The notes: generated by a model from the letters alone, not told the origin. DNA of 39,834 nucleotides from Streptomyces albospinus (GCF_014648695.1 NZ_BMRP01000056.1:1-39834), one strand, 5' to 3'; counted from the first letter of the stretch, positions 27,090 through 35,469 are shown. Numbers and translations: made by a program.

Positions 27090-27608
27090 GTGTCGGTGAC
27101 GGGCCGGGAAGGAGGGAATGATCGTCGAGCGACAGCGCCGGTCGCGCCACACAGTGGTCAACTATACGCAGACTGCTACGAGTTGATATTGCTGACTGTC
27201 GGCTCCTGCGGCTGGCAGGGGCCTCACCGCGATCGCGGGCGCGGGCGGCTTCAGGACGCGGCCTTCCGTGCGCAGGCCGTGATGACCGCCGCCGGAATCC
27301 ACCAGTTGATCAGATAGCTGCCGCTACGGTCCCGACGGCTACCGCATCGGCAACCTGGGATCGACGTCCAGCTGCCGACCCACGAGCCGCTGAACCCACC
27401 TGCCGGTACGGAGGTGTTGTCCAGGTCGCGGCGCAGCGGCCCTGCTCACGCGGAGCCGCTGCCTGCCAGGGCGGGCTGCTGCCGCAGCAGCTCCGCGTGT
27501 ACGAGCACTGCAAGGCCGCAAGGCCGCAGCGGGACGCCCCCCGGTCGGCATCGACATCGAGGTGCCAAGGCGTCGAAACAGCCGGTGAACAATGGCCGGT
27601 TACCGGGG

Positions 27609-28028
27609 CTACGCGCCCTCGTCGGCGAGGACGCGCCGGAGCAGGTCGAGCAAGGCGGCGCGGTCGGCTGCGGACAGGGCGGCGAAACACGAGGCCAGCA
27701 CCTCGTCGGCCACCCGGTGCCCCTCCTTCAGGACCCGTTCACCGGTGGGGGTCAGGTGGTGCTCGATCCGCCTGCCGTGCCCCTGCCGGCGCTCGACCAG
27801 CCCCTGGGCGACGAGGCGGTTGGCGAGCGTGCCGAATGCCTGCTCGCTCTGGAACGTCGTGGCGGCCAGCTCGCGGGCCGACGCCCCACGCGCGTTACTG
27901 ATGGCGCGCAGCGCGTCCCACTGGGCCAGGGTCGTGCCGACGGCCGCGAGGTGCCGTTCCAGGGCTCGATGCTGCCGGTACTGGACCTGCTTGACCGCTC
28001 TGCCGAGGGTTTGGAGTTCGCCGTACAT
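27609..28028 (-). CDS. MarR-family transcriptional regulator
   Basis: A 139-residue winged-helix regulator. The helix-turn-helix region is SARELAATTFQSEQAFGTLA, followed by NRLVAQGLVERRQGHGRR, where the wing carries the conserved basic residues. The C-terminal helix (VLKEGHRVADEVLASCFAAL) forms the dimer interface. It faces away from the hydrolase gene, and a perfect 12-bp palindrome lies between them, close to this start. A local repressor of the hydrolase and of itself is the simplest reading; the inducer is unknown. Confidence 0.92.
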   Translation of the reverse strand: MYGELQTLGRAVKQVQYRQHRALERHLAAVGTTLAQWDALRAISNARGASARELAATTFQSEQAFGTLANRLVAQGLVERRQGHGRRIEHHLTPTGERVLKEGHRVADEVLASCFAALSAADRAALLDLLRRVLADEGA

Positions 28029-28048
28029 GGCTCCAGCCTAAGACCACA

Positions 28049-28079
28049 ACTAAGCTAGCTTATATCAACAAGTTTAGTT
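28049..28079. promoter_or_regulatory. MarR operator region
   Basis: TAAGCTAGCTTA at 28051-28062 is a perfect 12-bp palindrome. A second symmetry uses AACTAA (28049-28054) and TTAGTT (28074-28079). The region is AT-rich, holds TATATC and TTTAGT -10-like sequences, and ends 3 bases before the hydrolase GTG. This suits a regulator that covers both divergent promoters. Confidence 0.7.
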
Positions 28080-28082
28080 ACC

Positions 28083-28931
28083 GTGAAGGGCGTGTCTTCT
28101 CACCGCACGGTCACCGTGCACCCGTATCCAGACCTGCCCCTCACCCTGTCCGAGGCCGGCACCGGCAGACCCGTCCTCCTCCTTCACGGCGGCGGAGGCC
28201 CGGCCACGGTTGCCGGGCTCGCGGAGCACCATTCCCACTCCGCGCTCACCATCACACCGACACACCCCGGCTGGGACGGTACCCACCGCCCCATATGGCT
28301 CACCGGCGTCGACGACCTCGCCCTCACCTACCTCCATCACCTTCACGACCGCCGACTGCGCGACGTTCTCGTCATCGGTTCGTCGCTCGGCGGCTGGACC
28401 GCCGCCGAAATGGCCGTCCGCGACACCGCCCACCTCATCACCGGACTCGTCCTGATCGACGCCATGGGCGTGCACATCGAGAACCAACCGATCCGCGACA
28501 TCTTCGCTCTGGACGCCCGGAGCCTCGCCGACCACGCCTGGCACCACGCCGACCGCTACTACGTCGACCCCGCGAACACCCCCGCCGAGCAACTCGCCGC
28601 CCGGCAGGCCGACATGACCACCCTGCGCGCCCTCGCAGGCGACCCCTACATGCACGACCCCAAGCTGCTGCACCGCCTGGGGCGCGTGAAGATCCCAACC
28701 CTCCTGCTCTGGGGAGAGAGCGACCGCATCGTCACGCCGGCCTACGGTGCGGCCTACGCCAACGCCTTCGGCAACGCCCACCTGGAGGTCATCCCCGAAG
28801 CCGGCCACCTGCCCCAGATCGAGCAGCCGAAAGTGACCTCCGCCATGATCGACGCATATTTCCCGGGTTGGGCCGACACCACCGGCTGCGCCGATCGGCG
28901 CCAGGAGCCGATGCCTGTACCGCCGAGGTAA
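28083..28931 (+). CDS. Alpha/beta hydrolase
   Basis: A hydrolase of about 282 residues with a complete catalytic set. The oxyanion loop is VLLLHGGGG (near 31-39), the nucleophile elbow VIGSSLGGW (near 98) carries the Ser, the acid is in LWGESDRIV (near 214), and the His is in PEAGHLPQI (near 241). Length is typical for esterase-, lactonase- or C-C-hydrolase-like members. Two GTG codons, at 28083 and 28092, are candidates. The first lies just downstream of a -10-like sequence with no ribosome site, so the mRNA may be leaderless; the second has GAAGGG very close to it. The last 20 residues (after AYFPGW) lie beyond the fold. It is under probable MarR control. Confidence 0.9.
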   Translation: MKGVSSHRTVTVHPYPDLPLTLSEAGTGRPVLLLHGGGGPATVAGLAEHHSHSALTITPTHPGWDGTHRPIWLTGVDDLALTYLHHLHDRRLRDVLVIGSSLGGWTAAEMAVRDTAHLITGLVLIDAMGVHIENQPIRDIFALDARSLADHAWHHADRYYVDPANTPAEQLAARQADMTTLRALAGDPYMHDPKLLHRLGRVKIPTLLLWGESDRIVTPAYGAAYANAFGNAHLEVIPEAGHLPQIEQPKVTSAMIDAYFPGWADTTGCADRRQEPMPVPPR

Positions 28932-29013
28932 GCGGGTGAGGGGTGGGCGTCTGCGGTCCACAGATGCCTGGATGCCGGGCAGGCCGCGCCCGGTCCACTC
29001 GTCGCACACGGCA

Positions 29014-29547
29014 TCACATTCGGTGTCCTGGCGGTGTGCCACGTCCGCGGCCCCGTCCCGTCCCGCGGCGCGGTGTGACCGCCTCGACCCTGCGGCACAC
29101 ACCTCGGACCGCCGCGGCGGTGACGTATCCGGCGACGCAGCCGAGGGTATTGGCCAGCAGGTCGTTGATGTCGGCCGTCCGCCCCGAGGCGGTGAGGTAT
29201 TGCGTTGTCTCGATGGCGAGGGAGCCAAGGAACCCGGAGGCCGCCGCGGTCAAGAGGCGCACGCCTGCGCTCGCCAGGAGCAGGCCGCCGGGGACGAACA
29301 TGAGCACATTGAGGAAGAAGTCCCAGGTGTCGGCGGGGTTCGAGCCGTCGAGCAGCTTGAGGTTCATCGCCTGTCCACCACCGGAGCGCGTACCGAACGT
29401 CAGGCCCACAACCCCGGCCGCCCACAACCATCCCAAGGCGACGGACACGCGATGGGACCTCCGCCGGGGACGACCCGTCAGGAACGTCACCGCCGCGATA
29501 GCAGCACAGCCGAAGAAGCCGATGCTCAGGGCGATGGGAAAAGACAC
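29014..29547 (-). CDS. VanZ-like membrane protein
   Basis: A membrane protein of 177 residues with four to five hydrophobic segments. The VanZ-type core is clear: NVLMFVPGGLLLASAGVRLL (near 90-110), then SLAIETTQYLTASGRTADINDLLANTLG with the conserved E, Q, R, D and N residues of the family. VanZ proteins are linked to teicoplanin resistance in one organism, but most homologues have no known role. The GTG at 29547 is chosen for GAAGGAGAG 6 bases upstream; the frame is open further back but without a ribosome site. It is not next to any other glycopeptide-resistance gene. Confidence 0.88.
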   Translation of the reverse strand: MSFPIALSIGFFGCAAIAAVTFLTGRPRRRSHRVSVALGWLWAAGVVGLTFGTRSGGGQAMNLKLLDGSNPADTWDFFLNVLMFVPGGLLLASAGVRLLTAAASGFLGSLAIETTQYLTASGRTADINDLLANTLGCVAGYVTAAAVRGVCRRVEAVTPRRGTGRGRGRGTPPGHRM

Positions 29548-30049
29548 AGTCGCTCTCCTTCGATTCCGAATCCAGCGGGTCGGGCAGCCGATGTCGAGTG
29601 GAGAGACGCGAGGGCAAAAAGTCCGGTTCTCATGCATTTGGTGACTTACTTCACGACGGAGCGACCGCGCTGCTGTCGCTCGCACCCCGGATCACCACCA
29701 CGGACTCCATTGGCTCCCCCTCCCGCACCGCACCCCCGCAGCCCGGAATGCGGCAGCGACAGCAAGTACCAGCGGGTTCGACACGGTCAGAACTCAGAGG
29801 GCGTTACATCCTTTCCCTCTCAGTTCGTGAGCGCTCGTTCCTGGTACTGATCGCGGTACGGGCCCGCTGTTCGGCATGGGTATGCCGGGATTCGGGGCAT
29901 GGAGCGAAGTCCGTATCCGAGCGGCTTGGGCAGCTACCACAATCTGGCTCAACCTCCTCTAGCCGTCTCTGATCGGTGCGAAGGCCCGGACTGAGCAGTC
30001 CGGGCCTCTGGCATACGCCGCAACTCTTTCTCCGACCGGTGCTGTCCGG
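29548..30049. other. Intergenic region containing a terminator
   Basis: No gene I can support. Plus-strand frames between 29600 and 29972 lack domains. It ends with a strong hairpin (29982-30007) just before the truncated peptidase frame begins. Confidence 0.4.
29982..30007. terminator. Perfect hairpin terminator
   Basis: AGGCCCGGACT at 29982-29992 and AGTCCGGGCCT at 29997-30007 form an 11-bp perfect stem with a 4-base loop. No intact gene precedes it on the plus strand within 1 kb, so it probably belonged to a gene now lost, or acts for the minus strand. Confidence 0.75.
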
Positions 30050-30889
30050 GTGTCGGCTTCCGGCCCTATGGAGGGCAACGAGCCGTTCGACGCGACCTGG
30101 CAACAGGCCGAGCTCGGGCAGCCGATGAGCTTCCAGCGCCGCTTCGAGCAGGACTTCCTGCCATGGATTGCGAAGTACGACTCCGTCTACCACTACGGGG
30201 GCACGGCGGCCGAGGCGAAAGCCGCGTGGGAGGCACGCCGCACCGCGCTGCACGACCACCCCATCACCATCGGCTCGCTGACGATCGGCCCCAACCAGCT
30301 CGACAACGCCACGCTCCAGGGCATGTACAACGCCGACCTTGGGTGGCGCTCTCTGGCGTCCGTACTGGCCGCTCTGGAGCACTGGGGCACGGCGACACCG
30401 GCCGAGCGACAGTTGGTCGAGAAGACCTTCACGAACTACCTTTCTCCCGGTTTCGCCGCCGACTTCTTCCCGGTCACCTGCAACGACACCCCGTGGAACC
30501 ACGACCTCAACTACTGGCTGCGGCAGAGCGCCACGGACACCAAGAAGTACCCGCTGGTCGGGGCTCGGGAACTCGCGTACGCGGCGACGTGCGCGTCCTG
30601 GCCGAAGTCGGACGCGCCGCACGTCAAGGTCACCGGCAAGGGGCTGCCGCCCACCCTCATGCTCAACTCCGTGCACGACCCGGCCACGTACTACGAGGGC
30701 GCGCTGGAGGCGCACAAGGCGCTGAACGGCTCGCGGCTGGTCACCGTCACCGGCGGCGGCGACCACGGCCAGTACCAGAACAGCAACGCGTGCGTGGACT
30801 CGGTCGTCGACGCCTATCTGCTCAAGGGGAGGATCCCGGCGCACGACATGACGTGCCCTTCCAAGCCCCTTCCGACACCAACGGGTTGA
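30050..30889 (+). pseudogene. S33 tripeptidyl-aminopeptidase-like hydrolase, C-terminal half only
   Basis: An open frame of 279 codons that equals the second half of a secreted Streptomyces tripeptidyl aminopeptidase (Tap/SlpD/SlpE type, normally about 500-540 residues). WIAKYDSVYHYGG, FFPVTCNDTPWNHDLNYWLR, the lid-to-core return, and the TAP-like C-terminal domain (TLMLNSVHDPATYYEGALEA, GGGDHGQYQNSNACVD) are intact. They include the catalytic Asp (HDPAT) and His (GDHGQY). The front half, with signal peptide, oxyanion HGGP loop and GxSxG nucleophile, is missing; 40 bases upstream lies a terminator hairpin. The stop falls inside a 19-bp tandem duplication. It cannot be catalytically active on its own. 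Confidence 0.85.
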
Positions 30890-30926
30890 TCGTGTACGGG
30901 CGGGTTGATCGTGTACGGGCGGGTTG
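30882..30926. repeat. 19-bp tandem duplication at the end of the truncated peptidase
   Basis: CGGGTTGATCGTGTACGGG occurs at 30882-30900 and 30901-30919, followed by CGGGTTG of a third unit. The stop codon of the peptidase frame (30887-30889) lies in the first copy, so the duplication is just downstream or created the present C-terminus. Confidence 0.85.
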
Positions 30927-31245
30927 GTTGCGTCCGCCGGGACCTCGGGGCCTACACCGTCCGTCCTGCCCAGACGCAGTGCCGCACCCTCGTGGGCGCC
31001 ACCACGGCGTCTACGCTGCGACCGCTGCCCGATCAGAGAATCCTGGCCCCCTCGCCCCATGCATCCAGCACAGTGCCGTGCCCAGCCCGCCGCGCCGCTG
31101 CCTCGACATGGGCGGGACTGCCCGGAGCGTCATGTCTGCGCACCGGGGCAAGCACCCGGCACCGTCAACAGGGACGCGCGTGCCGGCCGAACCAGCGTTT
31201 GCCCAGCACACGGTACTCATGCCGCACGACGGTTGCGAACGCTCG
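30927..31245. other. Intergenic region between convergent genes
   Basis: No gene or strong hairpin seen. Frames here are Pro/Arg/Cys-rich with no domain. Confidence 0.4.
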
Positions 31246-31881
31246 TCATCGGCTGCGGCCCCCCTCACTTCCCGTCCCGTGATCGTTTCCGGCGAACAGC
31301 CTGTCCAGGTACTGGTCGACAGCGGTGAGCGCGTCCTGTGGCCCGACCACGTCCAGTTCAATGAGCGTGGTGAAACCGGTGAGGGCGAGGAGCAGATTGG
31401 TCTCGGCCACCGGGTCGCGGTCAGGGCTGATGTACCCGTCAGCGATCGCCTGGCGCACCAACTGCTCGACGACGAGACGCCCTTGGGCGATACCGTCGCG
31501 CGCCTGCGCGTGGATCTTCTCGTTGTGCAGCGCCTCCAGGACGTAGGCGGCGCTCATCCGGCTGGCCGCGCGGGCGTCGGCGTGCAAAGGGAGCATCTCG
31601 ACGAGCATCAGCCGCAGTACGTCGCGGGGGTGTGGCAGGTCGCCGAGTTCCTGGAGGCCACGGCTGATGCGCAGCGATTTCTGCTCGTAAGCGAGGTCCA
31701 TGGCGAAGGAGAGCATCGCCTCCCGCGAGGTGAAGTAGTGCTGTAGCGCCCCGTGGGAGATGCCCGCCTCCTTCGCGACCTCGCGCAAGGACAGATGCGA
31801 GACGCCGCGCTGCTCCACCACCTGCCACAGCGCTCGGGCGATCTCTTCGCGGCGCTGATGGTGGTCTACCTGCTTCGGCAT
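31246..31881 (-). CDS. TetR/AcrR-family transcriptional regulator
   Basis: A 211-residue regulator. The DNA-binding part is MPKQVDHHQRREEIARALWQ, then SHLSLREVAKEAGISHGALQ with HYFTSREAML, the common N-terminus of a large actinobacterial TetR subgroup. The C-terminal ligand pocket (about 80-190) is helical and of BetI-like size. The ATG at 31881 is preferred over an earlier in-frame start at 31959, which would add 26 residues not seen in the family. Upstream is ACATAATACATGT-type imperfect dyad sequence that could be its operator. No intact target gene is divergent from it: the adjacent AraC gene is broken. Its N-terminus resembles the stump at 18288. Confidence 0.9.
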   Translation of the reverse strand: MPKQVDHHQRREEIARALWQVVEQRGVSHLSLREVAKEAGISHGALQHYFTSREAMLSFAMDLAYEQKSLRISRGLQELGDLPHPRDVLRLMLVEMLPLHADARAASRMSAAYVLEALHNEKIHAQARDGIAQGRLVVEQLVRQAIADGYISPDRDPVAETNLLLALTGFTTLIELDVVGPQDALTAVDQYLDRLFAGNDHGTGSEGGRSR

Positions 31882-32259
31882 CGTCGACTTCTCCGTGGTC
31901 CCCAACTCATACACTCGACATAATACATGTGGCAGATAACCCTGGACCCTGCAACTCAAGGGAGTGGCTCACCTGAGCGACGAAGAGTGCGTACCGCGGA
32001 GGGTATGACGTAGGTCGGCCTGGCGGGTGCGGGGTGTTCTGCGGCATGACGGCGCCCAACCACCCTCAGGAACCCCCCACTTGGGCCTCCCCCACCCCCT
32101 TCGCCGGACGGGCCGGGACAAAACGAACCGACGGAGTTCGGACCCGTGACGCCGCAGTCCGGGCCGAATCACCCGAGTTCGGCGCAGGGCGCGGATGCGC
32201 CGACGCGGGGACCGACGACAGGCAAGCGGGAAACACCGAAGGGGACGGGGTGTTGGTGC
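31882..32259. other. Divergent intergenic region
   Basis: Lies between TetR (minus) and the AraC pseudogene (plus). It has an AT-rich stretch (about 31908-31935) likely to hold the TetR promoter. No gene is seen. Confidence 0.4.
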
Positions 32260-32675
32260 ATGGTGCGGGAAAGCGTCTTTCGAAGTGAGGACCAGGGCCA
32301 CCCTGCTGGGGATCGGTTCGAAATCTGGCGTGACCTCATTGGACGGACTCACGCGCCTGTGGATCTCACAAGTGATGTCACTGCCGATTACCGGGCGCAT
32401 CAACGCGCGCTGGAACTCGGTCCAATTCGCGTCTGACCTGCGACGACGTACCACCTGTTGGGGTACCACCGGAAGCGGAAGGTGATCCGCCGGTCCGACC
32501 CCGAGCAGTATCACCTTGCGCGCCACGCCGATCCACGCCGATCCACTCCAGCGCAACGCGCTGGGGTTACCCCCGTGCCGCCGACTTCAGCCGTGCCTTC
32601 CGCACCGCCTACGGCACCCCGCCCAAGGAGCACCGATACCAGGCACTCCAGGAGCGCTCCCATACTGCTCGCTGA
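32260..32675 (+). pseudogene. AraC-family regulator, collapsed by stop and internal deletion
   Basis: The front reads MVRESVFRSEDQ, DRFEIWRDLIGRTHAPVDLT and DYRAHQRALELGPIRV, the usual start of AraC regulators with an AraC-binding-like N-domain (about 320 residues). An in-frame TGA at 32434-32436 follows where the family has a Trp, and the same frame continues KVIRRSDPEQYHLA. After that most of the protein is gone. In another frame the last helix-turn-helix part appears as RWGYPRAADFSRAFRTAYGT, PPKEHRYQALQERS and a stop at 32673-32675. About 170-180 residues are missing between the two parts. A small GCCGATCCAC duplication lies at the junction. Confidence 0.88.
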
Positions 32676-32953
32676 ACATCCTCAGGGTGCGCACTGATGG
32701 GCCGACGGCCAAGCTGCCGGAATGAGCACAGAACGAACGAGACCCCCAGCAACGGAGCGAGATGCCTCATGTCTCAACTCTTGCGCCAGCGATCCTTATT
32801 GAACGACCTCCTGCCGCACGAAAGCGCACCGAGTACTCGCTGAATGGTCACGCAGCTGCTCGAAGACCCCGGGCACGGTCCACGCATGCACGCCGCCGCC
32901 AACGCAGTCGATCCCGTCAGCGGATACCCGCATCACCGTGCCTTCCGTACCGC
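32676..32953. other. Short intergenic region
   Basis: Lies between the AraC pseudogene and the P450 (convergent). No gene and no strong hairpin seen. Confidence 0.4.
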
Positions 32954-34174
32954 TCACCAGGTCACGGGGAGTTCGTTGACGCCCTGAATCGTGGTACCCG
33001 GCCGCAGCGTCAACTGGTCCACCGGGACGGCCAGTCGGAGCGTCGGAACGCGTTCGAGCAGAGCGGTGAGGATGACGTCGAGCTCCAGGCGGGCGAGGTT
33101 CTGGCCCAGGCACTGGTGGATGCCGAAGCCGAAGGCGAGGTGATGGCGCGCCGTCCGGTGCACGTCGAAAATATCCGGGTCCTCGAACACCGTGCCATCG
33201 CGGTTGGCAATGGAGTTGACGACGATCACTCCCTCGCCGGCCCGGATGAGCTGCCCGTCGATCTCGATGTCCGCCTTGGCCACACGGCCACCCGCGATGT
33301 CGGCAATGGCGAGGTAACGCAACAACTCCTCGACCGCGCCGGGGACGAGGGCGGGATCGTCGCGCAGAGCGGCGTACTGGTCGGGGTGTTCCAGCAAGGT
33401 GATCACGCTGAGCGAGGTCATCGAGGCCGTGGTTTCGTGACCGGCGACGAGCAACAGCAGCGCGGTGGAGATCAGTTCCTCGCGGTCGATCTCGCCGTTG
33501 GCCAGCTGATCGGCGACCAGGCTGCCGACGAGCCCCGGGCCGGGCTCGGCTTGGAATGTGGTGATCAGGCCGTCCAGGTAGCGTTCGAGGTCTTCGCGTC
33601 CGCCGACCGCGCCTTTGGCGTCCGTGGCCTGCACGAGGCGCCTGCTCGCGTCCTGGAAGAAGTCGTGGTCGGCGTAAGGCACTCCGAGCACCCGGCAGAT
33701 CACCATGGACGGCACCGGCAGCGCGAATTGGCCGACCAGGTCGGCGGGCGGTCCGGCGGCGAGCATCGCATCGAGGAAGCCGTGCACGATCTTCTCGATC
33801 TCGGGGCGCATGCCCTTGATCCGCCTGACGGTGAACTCGCTGATCGTCATCCGACGCTTGGGGCCGTGTTCGGGCGCGTCGAGTGCGATGAATCCGGGGC
33901 GGCGGGTCCGGACCGCTTGGAAGCGCGGCGACGTGGCGGGGAATCCGGCGTCGGCCCGGTCGGAGGAGAGCCGGGGGTCGGCGAGCAACGTGCGTGCCGT
34001 CTCGTGTTTGGTCACCACCCATGCCTGGCGGCCGTCGTAGAGGGTGACCCGGTGCAGCGGGCCGGGTGCATCCCGCAGCCTGCTGTAGCCGTCCGGTAAC
34101 TGGTAGGGACAGCTTCGGTTGTTCGGGAAGGCGGGGATGTCCCCTGACTGTGGCGTTGCGGCGGTCTCCGTCAT
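32954..34174 (-). CDS. Cytochrome P450 (CYP105-like)
   Basis: A 406-residue class I P450. It has PGFIALDAPEHGPKRRM near 93-109 (C-helix region), the oxygen-binding AGHETT at 244-249, ExxR in EELLRYLAI near 282-290, and the heme loop FGFGIHQCLGQNLARLEL with ligand Cys355. The heme loop wording and SCPYQLPDGYSRLR N-terminus are those of the Streptomyces CYP105 group, known for broad xenobiotic and natural-product oxidation. GAGGGAACC precedes the ATG. Unlike the first P450 it has no ferredoxin gene beside it, so it would need to borrow one. A TetR gene is divergent, with a dyad in between; substrate-induced expression is likely. Confidence 0.94.
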   Translation of the reverse strand: MTETAATPQSGDIPAFPNNRSCPYQLPDGYSRLRDAPGPLHRVTLYDGRQAWVVTKHETARTLLADPRLSSDRADAGFPATSPRFQAVRTRRPGFIALDAPEHGPKRRMTISEFTVRRIKGMRPEIEKIVHGFLDAMLAAGPPADLVGQFALPVPSMVICRVLGVPYADHDFFQDASRRLVQATDAKGAVGGREDLERYLDGLITTFQAEPGPGLVGSLVADQLANGEIDREELISTALLLLVAGHETTASMTSLSVITLLEHPDQYAALRDDPALVPGAVEELLRYLAIADIAGGRVAKADIEIDGQLIRAGEGVIVVNSIANRDGTVFEDPDIFDVHRTARHHLAFGFGIHQCLGQNLARLELDVILTALLERVPTLRLAVPVDQLTLRPGTTIQGVNELPVTW

Positions 34175-34275
34175 CGGTTCCCTCGATATCTGTTGATCTC
34201 TTGCCGTCTCGTTTCCACGTTCCCCATCGACGTCGACTCTCCCGTTGGACGCCTGCATCGTTAAGGAACGCACGG

Positions 34276-34292
34276 TTCTCTAATTTTGAGAA
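34276..34292. promoter_or_regulatory. Probable TetR operator between P450 and TetR genes
   Basis: TTCTC (34276-34280) and GAGAA (34288-34292) form an inverted repeat around TAATTTT in the most AT-rich stretch of this intergenic region. GGAACGC occurs on both sides (near 34265 and 34310). It lies at the expected place for a repressor of both divergent genes. Confidence 0.5.
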
Positions 34293-35059
34293 TAGACTGG
34301 CCCCATAGGGAACGCAACGACCTCTACAGGCCATCTTCGGGAGCCACACTGTCACCCAACACCGAACCCGCCGGCGCCAGTACCGCTGACCACCGCAAAG
34401 GACCCCGCCGCCGCGGTGAGGAACTGGAGAACGCCATCCTCATGGCGACACTGGAGGAACTCAGCGAAACCGGTTACGCCGCGCTGACGATGGAACGAGT
34501 GGCCACCCGGGCCCGCACCGGCAAGGCCGCCCTCTACCGACGCTGGGCCAACCGCGCCGAACTGGTCATGGACGCCTGCAAGTTGGCGGGCGTCTCCCAC
34601 ATCGACCTGCCCGACACCGGTACGTTGCGTACGGATGTCATCGTCCTGCTGCGGCAGATCGCCGCAAAGATGGCCAGCCCGCTCGGCGGCATCCTGCGGG
34701 GTCTGCTCACCGAAATGACACGCGATCCGGACTTCGCCACCCTGATCCGCGAACGGGTCCACACCATAGGCCCGGCCACCCTCGGCGTCATCCTGGAGCG
34801 CGCCGTCGAACGCGGCGAGATCGAATCCTGGATCCTGGATTCACGGCGGGCCACGGTCGCCACCGACCTGTTGCGCAACCATTTCCTGCTGTTCGGCGCG
34901 CCCGTCGAGGACGAGGTCATCACGGAGATCGTCGATGATGTCTACCTGCCGCTGATCCTGCACCCGGCACCACGGCGCGCGAGCGACATCCGTCCCGCCG
35001 GTTCCCCGCGCTCAATGCGCTCCGCCGATTCCACAGATTGCGCGAGCGGCGAGGAGTGA
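34286..35059 (+). CDS. TetR-family transcriptional regulator (start uncertain)
   Basis: A TetR regulator whose DNA-binding part runs RGEELENAILMATLEELSET with GYAALTMERVATRARTGKAA and LYRRWANRAELV. The C-domain of about 130 residues matches the common TetR_C type with DFATLIRERV and LILHPAP near the end. The start is unclear. The TTG at 34286 lies inside the proposed operator and lacks a ribosome site. A CTG at 34349 has GGGAG five bases upstream and would give 237 codons, and the later ATG at 34441 would cut into the first helix. The last 25 residues are Ser/Arg-rich and probably disordered. Divergent from the P450 gene, which it likely represses. Confidence 0.85.
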   Translation: MRIDWPHRERNDLYRPSSGATLSPNTEPAGASTADHRKGPRRRGEELENAILMATLEELSETGYAALTMERVATRARTGKAALYRRWANRAELVMDACKLAGVSHIDLPDTGTLRTDVIVLLRQIAAKMASPLGGILRGLLTEMTRDPDFATLIRERVHTIGPATLGVILERAVERGEIESWILDSRRATVATDLLRNHFLLFGAPVEDEVITEIVDDVYLPLILHPAPRRASDIRPAGSPRSMRSADSTDCASGEE

Positions 35060-35104
35060 GGCAGTTGCGCCGGCCGGCCGACCACCTCGCAGGACACCGC
35101 AGGA

Positions 35105-35260
35105 CACCCAACTGGGCACCTGTCGGTGGCTGTTGAGCGCACGTTCGCCTGGCGACGCGGCTTCCGACGCCCCCGCGTCCGCCGGGATCGACCAGCCGAC
35201 CCCCACAAAGGATTCCTCACACTGGTTTGCTGCCCAATCCCTCATCGACAACTCGGCTCA
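35105..35260 (+). pseudogene. IS5-family transposase remnant (C-terminal block)
   Basis: QLGTCRW in one frame and then VERTFAWRRGFRRPRVRRD with HKGFLTLVCCPI in the next form the last 55 residues of an IS5-type transposase. The family reads LGTxRWVVERTFAWLHxFRRLR, with the third catalytic Glu in VVERT. A frameshift separates RW from VERT. Nothing of the front part is seen upstream, where the TetR gene ends at 35059. The subgroup is the same as the remnant at 6835-7240. Confidence 0.85.
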
Positions 35261-35460
35261 TTGCATTGGCCGTTGGGCTTCGTGGCGTCCCCGGCGTGCT
35301 CGGTGGCGTGCAGGCGTTCGGCGAACTCCGCCCAGCTCTCGTGCGGCGCGATGACGCACTCCATGTGCATGGCGACGCACTCGACGGCGTAAGTGCCGAT
35401 CCTGCTGACGAGACCGAAGAACTTCCCGCTGAGCGGCTGTGCCCGTAGGCCGCTGGGGGA
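35242..35460 (-). CDS. Possible coding fragment, unknown function
   Basis: A minus-strand frame reads KFFGLVSRIGTYAVECVAMH, MECVIAPHESWAEFAERLHA and ends NGQCNEPSCR. Nearly every third position is G or C and the residue mix is that of a folded protein, so it is or was coding. There is no clear start: upstream codons give SGKFFGL preceded by Pro/Arg-rich sequence. It overlaps the IS5 remnant slightly. I do not recognise a family. Confidence 0.35.
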   Translation of the reverse strand, partial: SPSGLRAQPLSGKFFGLVSRIGTYAVECVAMHMECVIAPHESWAEFAERLHATEHAGDATKPNGQCNEPSCR

Positions 35461-35469
35461 TCCTCCTGG

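Larger units (their letters stand above)
26799..27608. other. Long non-coding stretch between peptidase and MarR
   Basis: No gene I can support. It contains a short tandem repeat (26897-26933) and an AT-rich palindrome (27072-27089). A minus-strand scrap near 27257-27325 reads YLINWWIPAAVITACARKAA before a stop and could be the last part of a membrane protein, but nothing upstream in that frame continues it. The base composition around 27060-27190 is lower in GC than the surroundings. Confidence 0.4.

Noticed and set aside
27330..27500. Possible glycosidase C-terminus (LPAG-like words) upstream of MarR
   Set aside because: The similarity is a few residues in changing frames and cannot be told from chance.
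29765..29800. tRNA-like GGGTTCGAC sequence
   Set aside because: Only a T-loop-like string is present; no acceptor or anticodon arms can be paired around it.
29804..31060. 418-codon minus-strand frame across the S33 remnant
   Set aside because: The plus strand has clear S33 peptidase motifs; the minus frame has none.
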